Shown: in pieces, positions 1-9,728 of the stretch
Position numbering within the stretch: the first letter of the stretch is position 1
Layout: each line of letters opens with the position of its first letter
Source: Acinetobacter lwoffii
GTDB taxonomy: Bacteria > Pseudomonadota > Gammaproteobacteria > Pseudomonadales > Moraxellaceae
DNA length: 64,000 nt
Assembly (NCBI RefSeq): GCF_019048525.1
Contig: NZ_CP077369.1
Location: forward strand, 248,001 to 312,000
Reading direction: 5' to 3'
Translations under genes and position numbers: made by a program
Notes under the pieces: model-generated
The model's input: only the letters and a program-made list of their open reading frames with translations
Database searches by the model: none
What the model was told of the DNA's origin: nothing

Positions 1-908
1 CCACATTTTGAACCTTCGACGTTGCCGCCAGATTCTACTGCCATGTCCAGAATCACTGAACCCGGTTTCATTTTCGCAACTGTTCCAGCACGGATTAAAC
101 GCGGTGCATCACGGCCCGGTAAAAGCGCTGTGGTAATCACGATGTCAGCATTTGATACCGCTTTATCAACAATTGCAGCCTGATCGCGGATGTATTCTTC
201 ACCCGGCATCCAGCCATAACCATTTTTGGCAGCATCTGCAGCTTTTTGCTGCTCTTCAGCAGACATCGGTACGTCTAACCATTTACCGCCCAGAGATTCA
301 ACCTGATCTTTTGCAGTTGGACGCAAGTCCGTGGCTTCAACGATGGCACCTAAACGTTTTGCTGTTGCAATCGCTTGCAGACCTGCTACGCCGACACCCA
401 TGATCACCACACGAGCCGGTTTAACCGTACCCGCAGCAGTCATCAGCATCGGGAACATGCGCTGGTATTCAGCCGCAGCCAAAAGCACCGACTTGTAACC
501 TGCAAGGTTGGCTTGAGAAGACAAGACATCCATGTTCTGCGCACGAGACAAGGTTCGTGGCAAAAGTTCCAATGCAAATGCAGACACGTTTTGTGCCGCG
601 AATTGGTCAAGCTCAGTATTACGGTAAGGATCAAACATTGCCACGATAGTGGTATTCGGGTTGAGTTTTTGAATTTCATCACCTTTCGGTGCACGAACTT
701 TTAAAATCAACTGACTGCCAGTATAGGCATCATCCGTAATTTTGGCACCAACTTGTTCATAGGCACTATCGATATAGGCAGCTTTAACCCCTGCACCACG
801 TTCGATAATCACGCTATGTCCTGCGCTGATCAATTTCTTTACTGTCTCTGGCGTCGCAGCGACGCGATTTTCACCGACAACAGTTTCGGCTGGAATTCCG
901 ATCTGCAT
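1..908 (-). CDS. pntA: NAD(P) transhydrogenase subunit alpha, 3' end beyond window
   Basis: The reverse frame is open from an ATG at 908 to the window edge (about 302 codons), so the C-terminus is missing. The product starts MQIGIPAETVVGENRVA, typical of the NAD(H)-binding subunit of proton-translocating transhydrogenase, which passes hydride between NADH and NADP+ at the inner membrane. Further family segments visible are VAMFDPYRNTELDQFA and the Rossmann dinucleotide site MGVGVAGLQAIATAKRLGA, followed by TDLRP. In many bacteria the alpha subunit is split into a soluble and a small membrane part; the missing end prevents telling which form this is. The other pnt genes should lie to the left, outside the window. 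Identification is confident from the conserved N-terminal half. Confidence 0.95.
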   Translation of the reverse strand, partial: MQIGIPAETVVGENRVAATPETVKKLISAGHSVIIERGAGVKAAYIDSAYEQVGAKITDDAYTGSQLILKVRAPKGDEIQKLNPNTTIVAMFDPYRNTELDQFAAQNVSAFALELLPRTLSRAQNMDVLSSQANLAGYKSVLLAAAEYQRMFPMLMTAAGTVKPARVVIMGVGVAGLQAIATAKRLGAIVEATDLRPTAKDQVESLGGKWLDVPMSAEEQQKAADAAKNGYGWMPGEEYIRDQAAIVDKAVSNADIVITTALLPGRDAPRLIRAGTVAKMKPGSVILDMAVESGGNVEGSKC

Positions 909-1891
909 GAGCGTTCCTCAAGCTAATTTTTCTTAAGTAAACATCGCCTAAACGATGCTTCCCCTCAGGATGTGTTCTTGTTGAATTTTTGGATTCTAAT
1001 CAAACTGTTTGAAATTACCACCTACTATTTATTTAATAAATACCTATATTTTGAACTGATGATTCATAAAAATGATGCTGCAATAGCACATTTATTTAAT
1101 TCAACGGCTATTCATATTCGATGCTTTTATAAACGATATTCATTCCGCTGAATGAAATATCCAGATTTTACTGGTGTAAATAAGCGCAGATTTCTGATTT
1201 ATTTTGTTACATTGATGATTCTGACAATGATTGCTGTATTTCCTGATTTAGAAGCAGACTTTCAATTTCTCTAGTCCCTATAGATAGCGGCACTTTAGCT
1301 GCGCCGTTTTTTTAGTTTTGACTTTTTTGACAGATTTAGCACTCAAGCAAGAGCACTGTTTTTAGACGTTAAAATCGTATTTTATGAAATGATAGAATTT
1401 GATTTGAGCAGATCTTCATCAGACACAATTAATAGATCTGACAAAAAGTAATCGCTAAAATCTTATAAGACTCAGGTCTCAAACAGTCAGATAAAGGGTA
1501 GAAAAAAAGCTGGATGACTATTTATTATATTAATGTACTGAACTTGATTCAAAATGGAAAATCTCATTTTCGCACCAAATTTGCGCAATAAAATAGAGTA
1601 AATATTCCACTTTTTTTGACCTCAGTGCTCTTTTTTATTGTTTTTACTTTAAGCTGCGCTTTAATGAAGCAACCCCATCATTAAAAGATAAAAAATTCTG
1701 TAAATATTCACTCATACTTTCTATTTGAAATTGCACTTCTTTCATTAAGCTGCCTGAGTTCTAACAATTTTCAATGCTGGCAATATTTCTCTACTTTTAA
1801 AGCAAGAACTTCTGGCCTATAGTGCCCTCAATTTGAACATTATTCTCATTCCTCATTTAAGTTCTTCCGGTCTGAATACAAGGTTAGCCCT
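909..1891. other. Long gene-free AT-rich stretch between divergent pntA and the MFS gene
   Basis: No open frame with recognisable protein features is seen in about 980 bases. The stretch must hold the promoter of pntA (reading left) and of the MFS gene (reading right). A weak hairpin at about 1287-1306, with GCGGC pairing to GCTGC, is followed by seven T residues and could be a rightward terminator of a small unseen transcript. No RNA gene could be recognised. Confidence 0.5.
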
Positions 1892-3079
1892 ATGCACACG
1901 CCCCTCGATATTAGTCAAAATAAGCCCTTATTATGGCTGATGGCGATTGCATGCGGCTTATGTGCCGGCGCTAACTATTATTGCCAGCCGCTGATTTCAT
2001 CGATTCAGCAGTATTATCAGGTGCCTGAATCACAAGTAGCGCTCACCGTCACCTTTGCTCAAATCTCTTATGCCTTGGGCCTGCTGTTTATTGTGCCTTT
2101 AGGGGACATGCTAAATAAAACCAAACTGATCCCCTTTCTCATGCTGGGTGCGGCAGCAGGTTTATTTATTTGTGCCAGTGCTGTGAATCTGCCGATGCTC
2201 TGGGTCGGCACTATCATTGCCGGACTGTTTTCCGTGGCTGCACAGATTCTGATTCCCTTGGCCACCATGGCGGTCAAACCGGAAAAAACCGGAGAAGTGG
2301 TGGGCTTCCTGATGAGCGGATTACTGGTGGGCATTCTGCTCTCAACCAGTATTGCCGGATTATTTTCCGACCTGTTTCACTGGAAAATGATTTATATCGT
2401 CAGTGGCATAAGTATGCTGGCCTTAAGTTTTTATTTGAGAGGAAAACTACCGAGCCTGCCACGTCTGAGAATCAGCTATACAGCGATTTTTAAATCTATG
2501 GGCATATTACTCAAGCAGGAACCACGACTGGTTTTGCGTTCACTTACAGGTGCGTGTGCTTTTGCTGCCATGAGTATGTTGTTCTCCACCATCGCTCTGC
2601 TGTTGACACAGGAACCTTTTCAGCTTTCTGATGTCATGGTCGGACTGGTCACGCTGGTCGGTGTATTTGGCGCACTTTCTACGCAGTTCATTGGTAAATG
2701 GGCCGATCGTGGCCATATCAAAATACTGAGCTGGATCGGCTGTTCTATCCTGATGGGGAGCTGGCTGTTTTTATACTTTGGTGCGGTATCCTTGCTCAGT
2801 TATATTCTCGGTTATGGACTGATAAATCTCGGGCTCGCAATTACGCACAGCTGTAACCAGAACGTGATTTTCCGCCTGCGCCCGGATGCCAAATCACGGG
2901 TCAATTCACTGTATATGACCTTGTATTTTATTGGTGGTGCATGTGGTTCAGCCTTAGGGGTTTATGCCTGGCATCACGGTGGCTGGAGCATGACCTGTCT
3001 GGCAGGACTCGGGCTAGCTCTGTGTGCCACCCTATTCGCCCTGCTGGATCAATGGCATCAGGCTAAGACAACCGCATAA
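1892..3079 (+). CDS. MFS transporter
   Basis: The product is a 395-residue polytopic membrane protein, the normal size for a 12-helix major facilitator. Hydrophobic helices fill the chain; the loop between helices 2 and 3 reads PLGDMLNKTKLIPF, a variant of the MFS motif A (G-x-L-a-D-r), and the second half has a matching loop at GKWADRGHIKIL. It resembles the DHA1 / arabinose-efflux-like permeases annotated simply as MFS transporter. The substrate cannot be told from sequence. It stands alone, with its own upstream spacer and a convergent neighbour on the right. Confidence 0.9.
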   Translation: MHTPLDISQNKPLLWLMAIACGLCAGANYYCQPLISSIQQYYQVPESQVALTVTFAQISYALGLLFIVPLGDMLNKTKLIPFLMLGAAAGLFICASAVNLPMLWVGTIIAGLFSVAAQILIPLATMAVKPEKTGEVVGFLMSGLLVGILLSTSIAGLFSDLFHWKMIYIVSGISMLALSFYLRGKLPSLPRLRISYTAIFKSMGILLKQEPRLVLRSLTGACAFAAMSMLFSTIALLLTQEPFQLSDVMVGLVTLVGVFGALSTQFIGKWADRGHIKILSWIGCSILMGSWLFLYFGAVSLLSYILGYGLINLGLAITHSCNQNVIFRLRPDAKSRVNSLYMTLYFIGGACGSALGVYAWHHGGWSMTCLAGLGLALCATLFALLDQWHQAKTTA

Positions 3080-3094
3080 GTATTTTACCTCTAT

Positions 3095-3739
3095 CTAGCT
3101 GACTTGCGCCGCCGGATAATAAGGCTTATTCAGATCAAGAGTTTGTGAATTTTCCAATAAAATACAGATAAAAACCGGCAATAAGGCTGCCAGAATCCGG
3201 CAGCTTTCCTCTAATGATTTATAATTCAGCGAGCTGTGATACGTGGCGCCACCCTGCATTATCTGATGGTGCAAGGTAGATAAACGCTGAAATATTCCAG
3301 CTAAAATTTCAACAGAATTTCGTTCTTTTAAAGCATTCTCTATATTCTGTTTCTGTGTTTCCAAGTCAACCTGACAGCTTTCCAGGCTAATTTTCTGATG
3401 ACGATAATCCCAAAAGCTTTGTTCCACATAGGGATTGGCCAAGAGTGAGCAGATCGGCTGGCTGTATTTTTCCCAAAGAATATGATTAATTTTCTGATCC
3501 AGATCCTTTTGGCAGAGTGTTTCCAGAAACTGCTGCAGCTTGCTTTGATCTTGAACTAGATCACTCTCATCTGCATAAATCGCCTGAAAGCTGATCCACA
3601 GGCTGATAAACTTAAAATCCAGATCCTGATCCAGATCTAGCGATTTTTTAAACCAGCCTAAGCCCCGATGAATTCTTAAATTAAAATGTGCCGAATTTTG
3701 TGCTTTATGGCTTTTATAAATTTCCTCCAATAACAACAT
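3095..3739 (-). CDS. HEPN-like protein with degenerate active site
   Basis: A 214-residue protein. The ATG at 3739 is chosen over an upstream one at 3799 because AAGGAG sits 7 nt before it. The N-terminal half has FISLWISFQAIYADESD (about residues 44-60), the hydrophobic helix common in Apea/HEPN-type proteins. The C-terminal half has LSTLHHQIMQGGATYHSSLN (about 153-172), which aligns by eye with the family segment LRNQLLHGGAT. HEPN domains are often RNases that use an R-x4-6-H motif. Here the Arg and His positions appear replaced (HHQIMQGG), so catalysis is doubtful. Convergent with the MFS gene; the function is unknown. Confidence 0.6.
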   Translation of the reverse strand: MLLLEEIYKSHKAQNSAHFNLRIHRGLGWFKKSLDLDQDLDFKFISLWISFQAIYADESDLVQDQSKLQQFLETLCQKDLDQKINHILWEKYSQPICSLLANPYVEQSFWDYRHQKISLESCQVDLETQKQNIENALKERNSVEILAGIFQRLSTLHHQIMQGGATYHSSLNYKSLEESCRILAALLPVFICILLENSQTLDLNKPYYPAAQVS

Positions 3740-4013
3740 GATTATTCTCCTTATTTCTAGCGTTTTTATCTTCATCTTTCTCCTATCAAAATATACCATT
3801 CCAACCTGACTGGGAATTCCAATTTTATTTCTTGTTTCATTCCCTGGATTTACCGGGCTAGCTCAAGTTCGCCGGGTGGTTTTTCTGATTTTATGCTAGT
3901 ATTACGCCCTCTTTTTGCGACGTCAGCCGATCCAGTTTAAGCCAAAAACCAATAGCTGAGTGATCGCATGAATTGCTTCTTCTTTCTTCCATTTCGTTAA
4001 GGCGTGATTTTGA

Positions 4014-4091
4014 ATGACTGATCTGACCACCATTGAAAATAAACTTCAACCACGAATCAGTGTTGCGCCGATGATGGATTGGACATCATGA
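4014..4091 (+). pseudogene. dusA: dusA 5' stub cut off by island insertion
   Basis: An ATG at 4014, preceded by AAGG, opens 25 codons ending in PRISVAPMMDWTS and a TGA. The segment PRISVAPMMDWT is identical to residues 13-24 of the intact DusA at 37367. This is the original 5' end of dusA, separated from the rest of the gene by the island. The upstream sequence (about 3840-4013) should be the original dusA promoter region, now driving only this stub. Confidence 0.88.
4053..4084 (+). repeat. Left attachment site (attL) of dusA island
   Basis: 32 bases starting CGAATCAGTGTTGCG are repeated exactly at 37406-37437 in the same orientation. They lie in the conserved dusA coding sequence for RISVAPMMDW. 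This matches the known site used by dusA-specific integrases (the 5' end of the gene). Confidence 0.9.
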
Positions 4092-4403
4092 TAAATTTTA
4101 CCCTTTAAAAACAATTATTTATAGTATTTTTGAATTTTAGTGGCGTAAATTTGGTGTAAAATATCCAGTCATTATTATTTATTCTGATAATTTAACAGGC
4201 AGTCAAAGCTAAAAAAGTTAATAAAATATGCTTGAGATTAAAACACAGCATCCTCAAAGTCTACGAATACTTAAAAAGCAATGCTTATCTCAATTACGTG
4301 CCAAGGTGATAATCATAATTTATTGTATAGCATTCACTTGATGCAGCATAATTTGAACAGAAAATAAGGCTTCCCACAAACTAGCAGAAAGCCCTTAGCT
4401 CAA
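4092..4403. other. Left island end, non-coding, possible integrase arm sites
   Basis: No gene is seen in these 312 bases. GGCGTAAAT at 4142-4150 and GGTGTAAAA at 4153-4161 resemble repeats near the integrase start at the right end (37236-37286), so they are candidate arm-type integrase binding sites. Confidence 0.4.
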
Positions 4404-5021
4404 TTATTTTGCAGGTTGTCCCCATTGGTTTGATTCTTGCTTTGTTTCTGAAACCAACCAAATAAATAGAGGAATAAGTCCAATAATTGTCAATGAAATA
4501 AGCATCCACCATCCAGAACGATTCACGTCATGCAGTCGGCGTGCAAGAACAGATAAGTTCGGTAGTAAAAAGACTAAATACATCAAAGCCATAATACCAT
4601 TCAACCCATCATCACTTAAGTCAAGTATGGCAGCAATTATCCCTAGACCGAATCCGACAATAATCTGGAATAGGTAGAAATACCAATACTCTTTACGTCT
4701 TGCACGCCCAGAAAAATCGACATACTTCCGCATACATTTCATTGACCAGTCGAGAAGGTTATAATTTGCTTCATCTTTTAATTCTACAGCTGTGCCTGTT
4801 GATGCAGAAATTTGTTTTTTTGCTAGAGCTTGAGCTGGATACTCAAGATAAATACCAACAGCCTGACCAGACTCACTGACTTCAAAATCGACTTGCTGTC
4901 CGCGGCTTGGGGAAACATTTTCTTTCCACTCAGCACCTGTAAACTTATATCGATTATTATCTTGACCAGTAATAATCCCTTCATTTGTTTGAATACTAAA
5001 ATCTAATAATGTACCTTTCAT
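4404..5021 (-). CDS. DUF805 membrane protein with N-terminal cold-shock-like domain
   Basis: 205 residues. Residues 1-60 (MKGTLLDFSIQTNEGII through VDFEVSESGQAVGIY) have the length and pattern of an OB-fold cold-shock-like domain. From about residue 88 the chain is a DUF805 (YhaH-like) module: the segment MRKYVDFSGRARRKEYWYF, then three to four membrane helices with LARRLHDVNRSGWW between them. DUF805 proteins are inner-membrane proteins of unknown role. It is the leftmost gene of the island, separated from hsdR by a spacer holding a large palindrome. Fusion of a nucleic-acid-binding-like domain to DUF805 is, from memory, common in Acinetobacter; no function is proposed. Confidence 0.8.
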   Translation of the reverse strand: MKGTLLDFSIQTNEGIITGQDNNRYKFTGAEWKENVSPSRGQQVDFEVSESGQAVGIYLEYPAQALAKKQISASTGTAVELKDEANYNLLDWSMKCMRKYVDFSGRARRKEYWYFYLFQIIVGFGLGIIAAILDLSDDGLNGIMALMYLVFLLPNLSVLARRLHDVNRSGWWMLISLTIIGLIPLFIWLVSETKQESNQWGQPAK

Positions 5022-5138
5022 TCTGGTGCTACCCCTTAATTTAATATTTTAATTTTCATTAAAATTTCGATTTTACAAAAAAGTGTTATATTTCATTTAA
5101 TCAAATTGCTATTTTAGTATTATTTCCTCACTAAAGAC

Positions 5139-5182
5139 AATGAATTATAAGGATAAAAAATATTTTATCCTTATAATTCATT
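5139..5182. repeat. Perfect 20-bp inverted repeat (hairpin) between hsdR and DUF805 gene
   Basis: Arms at 5139-5158 (AATGAATTATAAGGATAAAA) and 5163-5182 are exact reverse complements with a 4-nt loop. There is no clear T-run in either direction, so it is not a classical intrinsic terminator. It could be an operator, a processing hairpin or a small mobile-repeat relic. Confidence 0.8.
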
Positions 5183-5240
5183 TAAAAAATATGTATGGAG
5201 TTTTGGATCATTTACAAGTCTAATATTGATTGAATTTGAC

Positions 5241-8200
5241 TTATCCACTCGTCCAAGCATTCGACAACTGCTCAGCCTGCTTCATCACTAACTCAATCGC
5301 TTCAGCTGCTTTATCAGGTGGATACTTCCAACGCTGCAAAGTACGACGTACTAATATTTTCAGCTGAGCACGCACACTATCCCGAACCTGCCAATCGACC
5401 GTCGTTGATTTCCGTAGCTTCTCTGTAATCTCTCGTGCGATCTGTTTCAGCGTATCGTCTCCAAGCTCTCTGACAGCACTTTCATTATTCGCCAAGGCAT
5501 CGTAGAAAGCGATTTCATCTGGATTTAACCCAAGTGATGCTTCACGCTGCATCTCTGCCTGAAATTCTTTTGCCATTTGAATGAGTTCTTCAATGACCTG
5601 AGAAGTTTCAATCGCTCGGTTATTGTATTTCCTCAAGGTTTCCTGCAAACGGTCAGAGAAGCGTTTTTCCTGTACCACATTGTTTCGCGTCTTTGCTTTA
5701 ATGCCGTCATTCAACAACTTTTCTAGAAGTTCAACTGCCAAATTACGATATGGCATCTGCCGTACATCTTCTAAGAACTCATCTGAAAGCAAGCCAATGT
5801 TTGGTTTATCTAAACCACACATTGCAAAAACATCTGTTACCCCATCTGCAATGACAGCATTATCCAGAATCTGTTTTAGCGTACTGTCCTTTTCCGCTTG
5901 CGACAGTTTACGATCTACAGAGGTATGCTTGCTAATGACTGCTTTAATGGCTGAGTAAAAGGCAATTTCTTTGTGCAGGTTCTTCGCCTCATCCAAGGTG
6001 CTGCATAAAGAGAAGGCTTTATTGATTGCCAGGACTAAATCAAGAAAACGCTTTTTACCATCCTTCAAGCTCAGCACATAGTTAGCTGCGGGGATAATCA
6101 GTCGGTGTGCCTGAGTTTCGTAAGCACTTAAATCCATGCCTACCTGTTCATTGGTTTTAGCAAACATTCCCCGTATCGCATCCATCTTTTCAGCAAGAAC
6201 CGCATAGGCTTCTTCTGCACGTAAAGTCGGCTCACCCTTCCCTTTGGCATCAGTATAAGTTTTTAAAGCCTGCTTCAATTCATTGGCAATGCCGATATAA
6301 TCGACAACAAGACCACCCTGCTTATCTTTAAATACCCGGTTCACGCGTGCAATTGCCTGCATGAGGTTATGGCCTTTCATTGGCTTATCGATATACATGG
6401 TGTGCGTACAAGGCGCATCAAAACCTGTGAGCCACATATCGCGCACGATCACTAACTGCAAAGGATCGTTTACATCCTTGAATCGTTTTTCAAGGCGTTT
6501 TTTGACTTGCTTGTTATAAATGTGTGGTTGTAGCAATGGTCTATCTGAAGCTGAACCTGTCATCACAATTTTGATTTTGCCTTTTTCAGGATCAGGGTCA
6601 TGCCAATCTGGGCGTAGAGCAATAATTTCATTGTACAAATGCACACAGATTTCGCGGCTCATGGTCACAATCATACCTTTACCCGCCGTCGCTTCAGTAC
6701 GAGCGTCAAAGTGTGCGACTAAATCCGCAGCAATCTGTTTCAAGCGTGGTGTAGCTCCTACCAGCTTTTCTAGTCGGCTCCACTCACTCTTGGTCTTTTC
6801 TCGGTTACCAACATCTTCTTCATCTTCCACCACCTCATCCACTTGATCAGACAGCTCTTCGATTTCAGCCTGATTAATATCTAGCTTTGCCAAGCGTGAC
6901 TCGTAGTAGATTGGGACGGTTGCACCATCATCGACGGCATCCTGAATGTCATATATGGAAACATAGTCGCCAAAGACCGCTCGGGTATCTTTATCCTCAC
7001 TCGAAATAGGGGTTCCAGTAAAGCCAATAAAAGCAGCATTCTTTAAAGCATCGCGCATGTGCTTGGCATAGCCGAACTTGTATGTGCCATCATTACCTAG
7101 TTTTGCTTTCAAACCATATTGGCTACGATGTGCTTCATCTGACATCACGACAATATTGTGGCGTCCATTCAGCATTGGATGCTCACTCTCACCATCTAGC
7201 AATGCGAACTTTTGTACTGTGGTAAAGATGATGCCACCAGACTCACGCTCAGCTAAAAACCTTCTCAGCTCATCGCGGTTATTTGCTTGTACTGGCGTTT
7301 GTTTTAATAAATCTTGAGCATTGCTAAAGGTTTCAAAAAGCTGTCCATCTAAGTCATTACGGTCAGTCACGATCAACAAGGTTGGGTTGTGCATGGCAGG
7401 CTGCTGTAAAAGTTTACCTGCATAGCAACACATAGAGATACTTTTACCCGAGCCTTGGGTATGCCAAACAACGCCTGCTTTCTTATCTCCACTTGGATTG
7501 GATGCCGCAATGGTCGCTTGTACGGCTTCTCTAACCGCATGGAATTGATGATAGCCTGCAATTTTCTTAATGGTCTTTTCGCCATCTGTTTCAAACAACA
7601 CAAAGAATCGAATGTAATCTAGGAACAATTCTCGATCAAAGAAGCCTCGAATAACTGTCTCTAACTCCCATTCTAAAGCGGGTTTATCATCTTCATTCTT
7701 GATCGTACGCCACGGTAAAAAGCGTTCCTGATTCGCCGTCAGTGAACCGACACGTGCTGTTACACCATCACTGACTACCAAAGCTTCATTAAAGACAAAC
7801 AGATCGGAGATTTCTTCTTTGTAAGTTTGCAACTGGTTAAAGGCATCCCAGATATCTGCATTTTCATCGGTTGGGCTTTTTAGCTCCAACACGGCAAACG
7901 GAATACCATTGATAAAACAGATGATGTCAGGGCGTCGAGGTTGTTTAGTGCCTAGAATCGTAAATTGATTGACCGCAACAAAACGGTTTTGATGCACATG
8001 ATTAAAGTCCACTAAGAAGGCATGGTCATGTACCCAATCATCTTGCTTCTTATACGTGACAGGTACACCTTCCAACAACATACGATGGAAAGCGCGATTA
8101 TTGGTGACAATATCTAAACTTTCAGGTTGATTCAGCTTTTGTAAGACTTGTTCAAAACAATTTATGGGAAGATGTGGATTTAATCGTTCAAATGCAGCAT

Positions 8201-8345
8201 GTAAGTCTGATTCAATTAAGACTTGTTTATAGTCTTTGCGTAAAGGGTTACTGCTCTCAGGGGCAATATCAATACCATGAATGACTTCCCAGCCATTTTC
8301 GGTGAACCAGTCGAGGCAGAGATTTTCGAGTTGCGTTTCGTTCAT
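5241..8345 (-). CDS. hsdR: Type I restriction enzyme, endonuclease/translocase subunit R
   Basis: 1034 residues, normal for HsdR. An N-terminal PD-(D/E)xK nuclease is visible as [20 protein letters not shown] with D140, E154 and K156. The SF2 translocase follows: Walker A TQGSGKS at about 296-302, DEAH in [17 protein letters not shown] (motif III), and [10 protein letters not shown] (motif VI). A C-terminal helical region should contact the methylase. The enzyme translocates and cuts unmethylated DNA together with HsdM and HsdS. It is separated from the upstream overlapping genes (hsdM to the small nuclease-like gene) by about 175 bp, so it may have its own promoter. All key residues are present and the frame is intact. 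Confidence 0.96.
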   Translation of the reverse strand: MNETQLENLCLDWFTENGWEVIHGIDIAPESSNPLRKDYKQVLIESDLHAAFERLNPHLPINCFEQVLQKLNQPESLDIVTNNRAFHRMLLEGVPVTYKKQDDWVHDHAFLVDFNHVHQNRFVAVNQFTILGTKQPRRPDIICFINGIPFAVLELKSPTDENADIWDAFNQLQTYKEEISDLFVFNEALVVSDGVTARVGSLTANQERFLPWRTIKNEDDKPALEWELETVIRGFFDRELFLDYIRFFVLFETDGEKTIKKIAGYHQFHAVREAVQATIAASNPSGDKKAGVVWHTQGSGKSISMCCYAGKLLQQPAMHNPTLLIVTDRNDLDGQLFETFSNAQDLLKQTPVQANNRDELRRFLAERESGGIIFTTVQKFALLDGESEHPMLNGRHNIVVMSDEAHRSQYGLKAKLGNDGTYKFGYAKHMRDALKNAAFIGFTGTPISSEDKDTRAVFGDYVSIYDIQDAVDDGATVPIYYESRLAKLDINQAEIEELSDQVDEVVEDEEDVGNREKTKSEWSRLEKLVGATPRLKQIAADLVAHFDARTEATAGKGMIVTMSREICVHLYNEIIALRPDWHDPDPEKGKIKIVMTGSASDRPLLQPHIYNKQVKKRLEKRFKDVNDPLQLVIVRDMWLTGFDAPCTHTMYIDKPMKGHNLMQAIARVNRVFKDKQGGLVVDYIGIANELKQALKTYTDAKGKGEPTLRAEEAYAVLAEKMDAIRGMFAKTNEQVGMDLSAYETQAHRLIIPAANYVLSLKDGKKRFLDLVLAINKAFSLCSTLDEAKNLHKEIAFYSAIKAVISKHTSVDRKLSQAEKDSTLKQILDNAVIADGVTDVFAMCGLDKPNIGLLSDEFLEDVRQMPYRNLAVELLEKLLNDGIKAKTRNNVVQEKRFSDRLQETLRKYNNRAIETSQVIEELIQMAKEFQAEMQREASLGLNPDEIAFYDALANNESAVRELGDDTLKQIAREITEKLRKSTTVDWQVRDSVRAQLKILVRRTLQRWKYPPDKAAEAIELVMKQAEQLSNAWTSG

Positions 8346-8520
8346 GGATTCCCCCTATTCATTTAAACTTTAAATTCTGGTCTCTAATTACTATTTATAT
8401 AGACATTATCTTTTGTAACTGCTATTGCGACCCTATATCAGTTTACTTATAATGTGCCTAGCTCATCTACCTAGTGTAGAAGGAGTATACGAAGTCCTTA
8501 TATAGCAATATATCGGGGCT

Positions 8521-9042
8521 TTAGCCTTTTTTAGGGGTATGAAAACTTTCATATTCTTTTCTAAGTTTCCGTTTTGTATGCTCTCTTAGGCAATACGCTG
8601 TTTTCAATAAATAATATTTTTCATCTAAATCTGTTTTACGCTTAGCTAAAATAACAACAAAATCCAGATGTTCCGCCCAAATAACAACATGTGTTTCTCT
8701 ACCGCGCTGATTTTCCCAATATAGAAAACCTGCTTGATGTGCATTCGTTATACACCAAGCCACCCACCGAATTCTCTCACAACGCTTTAGATCTGGAAGT
8801 CTGTCCTCTTCATTTTTATTATTTTGATCTGCAGCTTCAGAAATCAAATGCCAAAAGCCAAAAGCTTTATCTTTTGTTGTCGGACGAAATCTGACTTTTA
8901 CGGGTGTATTTAAAAACAATAAGTTGGCATTGACGACTGTTTCTAAATAAACAGCATAGATTTCATTTTCATAGTCATTCCAGCTATCAAATCCCGCAAA
9001 AGCAATCAGTTCAGGAGGAGTATTCAATATTGAGGACTCCAT
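8521..9042 (-). CDS. Putative PBECR/RelE-like nuclease next to DUF3800
   Basis: 173 residues. The centre reads VKVRFRPTTKDKAFGFWHLI, then RCERIRWVAWCI, then GRETHVVIWAEHLDFVVILAKRK and YYLLKTAYCLREHTKRKLRKEYE. This order of charged segments ending in a Y-x-L-x-T-A-Y-x-L strand is reminiscent of the phage barnase-EndoU-colicin-RelE-like (PBECR) nuclease families; the match is by memory only. Its start lies inside the end of the DUF3800 gene (19-bp overlap), so the two are translationally coupled. It is the last gene of the overlapping hsdM-to-nuclease series. Alternative: an unrelated small accessory protein of the restriction locus. Confidence 0.5.
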   Translation of the reverse strand: MESSILNTPPELIAFAGFDSWNDYENEIYAVYLETVVNANLLFLNTPVKVRFRPTTKDKAFGFWHLISEAADQNNKNEEDRLPDLKRCERIRWVAWCITNAHQAGFLYWENQRGRETHVVIWAEHLDFVVILAKRKTDLDEKYYLLKTAYCLREHTKRKLRKEYESFHTPKKG

Positions 9043-9728
9043 ATAAACAAATTAAACTTTTCCGCTTTAAGCAATGTGCTTATCTGCAAGCTCAACTGTG
9101 AACGATTTTGTAAATAATGAATGAGTTCAAGCTTCGCTTCACTCGTATTTAGCCCTCTATGCAAATACGATAAGGCACCTATAAACAAGTCTGCTAGCTG
9201 TAGCAACAAAACATCATGTGATTGCACCAAATCTATTGAATGGATAATAGTGCGATCGAAATCATAATTCGCATTGCATAAAACCTCACGCAACTTTGTT
9301 ACTTTCTCTTGTCCCTTAGTATCTTTGATATCTAAATAGATTTTGTAATTATGATTTGGTGCAATTAAACGATTCAGCAGTAAGTACCATTGCTTATAAT
9401 AAAAATCATCGTGACTCTGCATAAAGTTTGCATGATTTAATTTACTTTTATCTGGAATCACAACGCCTCTAAAATAAAGAAGAGGTTCATCAAAAAATAA
9501 ATCTACGAGTGCTTTATAAAATGGGAGTTTGCTTTTAGAAACTTTCGTCCATTTAATTTCATTATTTGCAGAAATCTCAAATTCTTTTTTGAGTTGCTTA
9601 ACTTTTCTTGCTAAATACTTATGATGTGAATCTGGGCACCATATTGCACCAAGTACCATTGCAGCAAAACCATCATTTTCGAGATGACAGCTTTCATCAC
9701 AATAAATATTAAAAATACTCACGCTCAA
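9024..9728 (-). CDS. DUF3800 domain protein (RNase H-fold nuclease-like)
   Basis: 234 residues. It starts with IFNIYCDESCHLENDGFA, the DUF3800 opening Y-x-D-E-S motif, followed by IYLDIKDTKGQ and LLLQLADLFIGALSYL, which carry the other conserved acidic residues. DUF3800 proteins are predicted RNase H-like nucleases frequent in mobile elements and near defence genes; their biochemical role is not established. Here it overlaps hsdS by 4 bp (ATGA) and the next gene by 19 bp, placing it inside the restriction-modification transcription unit. Confidence 0.8.
   Translation of the reverse strand: MSVSIFNIYCDESCHLENDGFAAMVLGAIWCPDSHHKYLARKVKQLKKEFEISANNEIKWTKVSKSKLPFYKALVDLFFDEPLLYFRGVVIPDKSKLNHANFMQSHDDFYYKQWYLLLNRLIAPNHNYKIYLDIKDTKGQEKVTKLREVLCNANYDFDRTIIHSIDLVQSHDVLLLQLADLFIGALSYLHRGLNTSEAKLELIHYLQNRSQLSLQISTLLKAEKFNLFIWSPQY

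Noticed and set aside
152..704. Rightward open frames opposite pntA
   Set aside because: They are antisense shadows of a strongly conserved gene, and their products have no family features.
3860..3885. Short CCGG-type inverted repeat before a T-rich stretch near the old dusA promoter
   Set aside because: Only four base pairs match, too weak to call a terminator.
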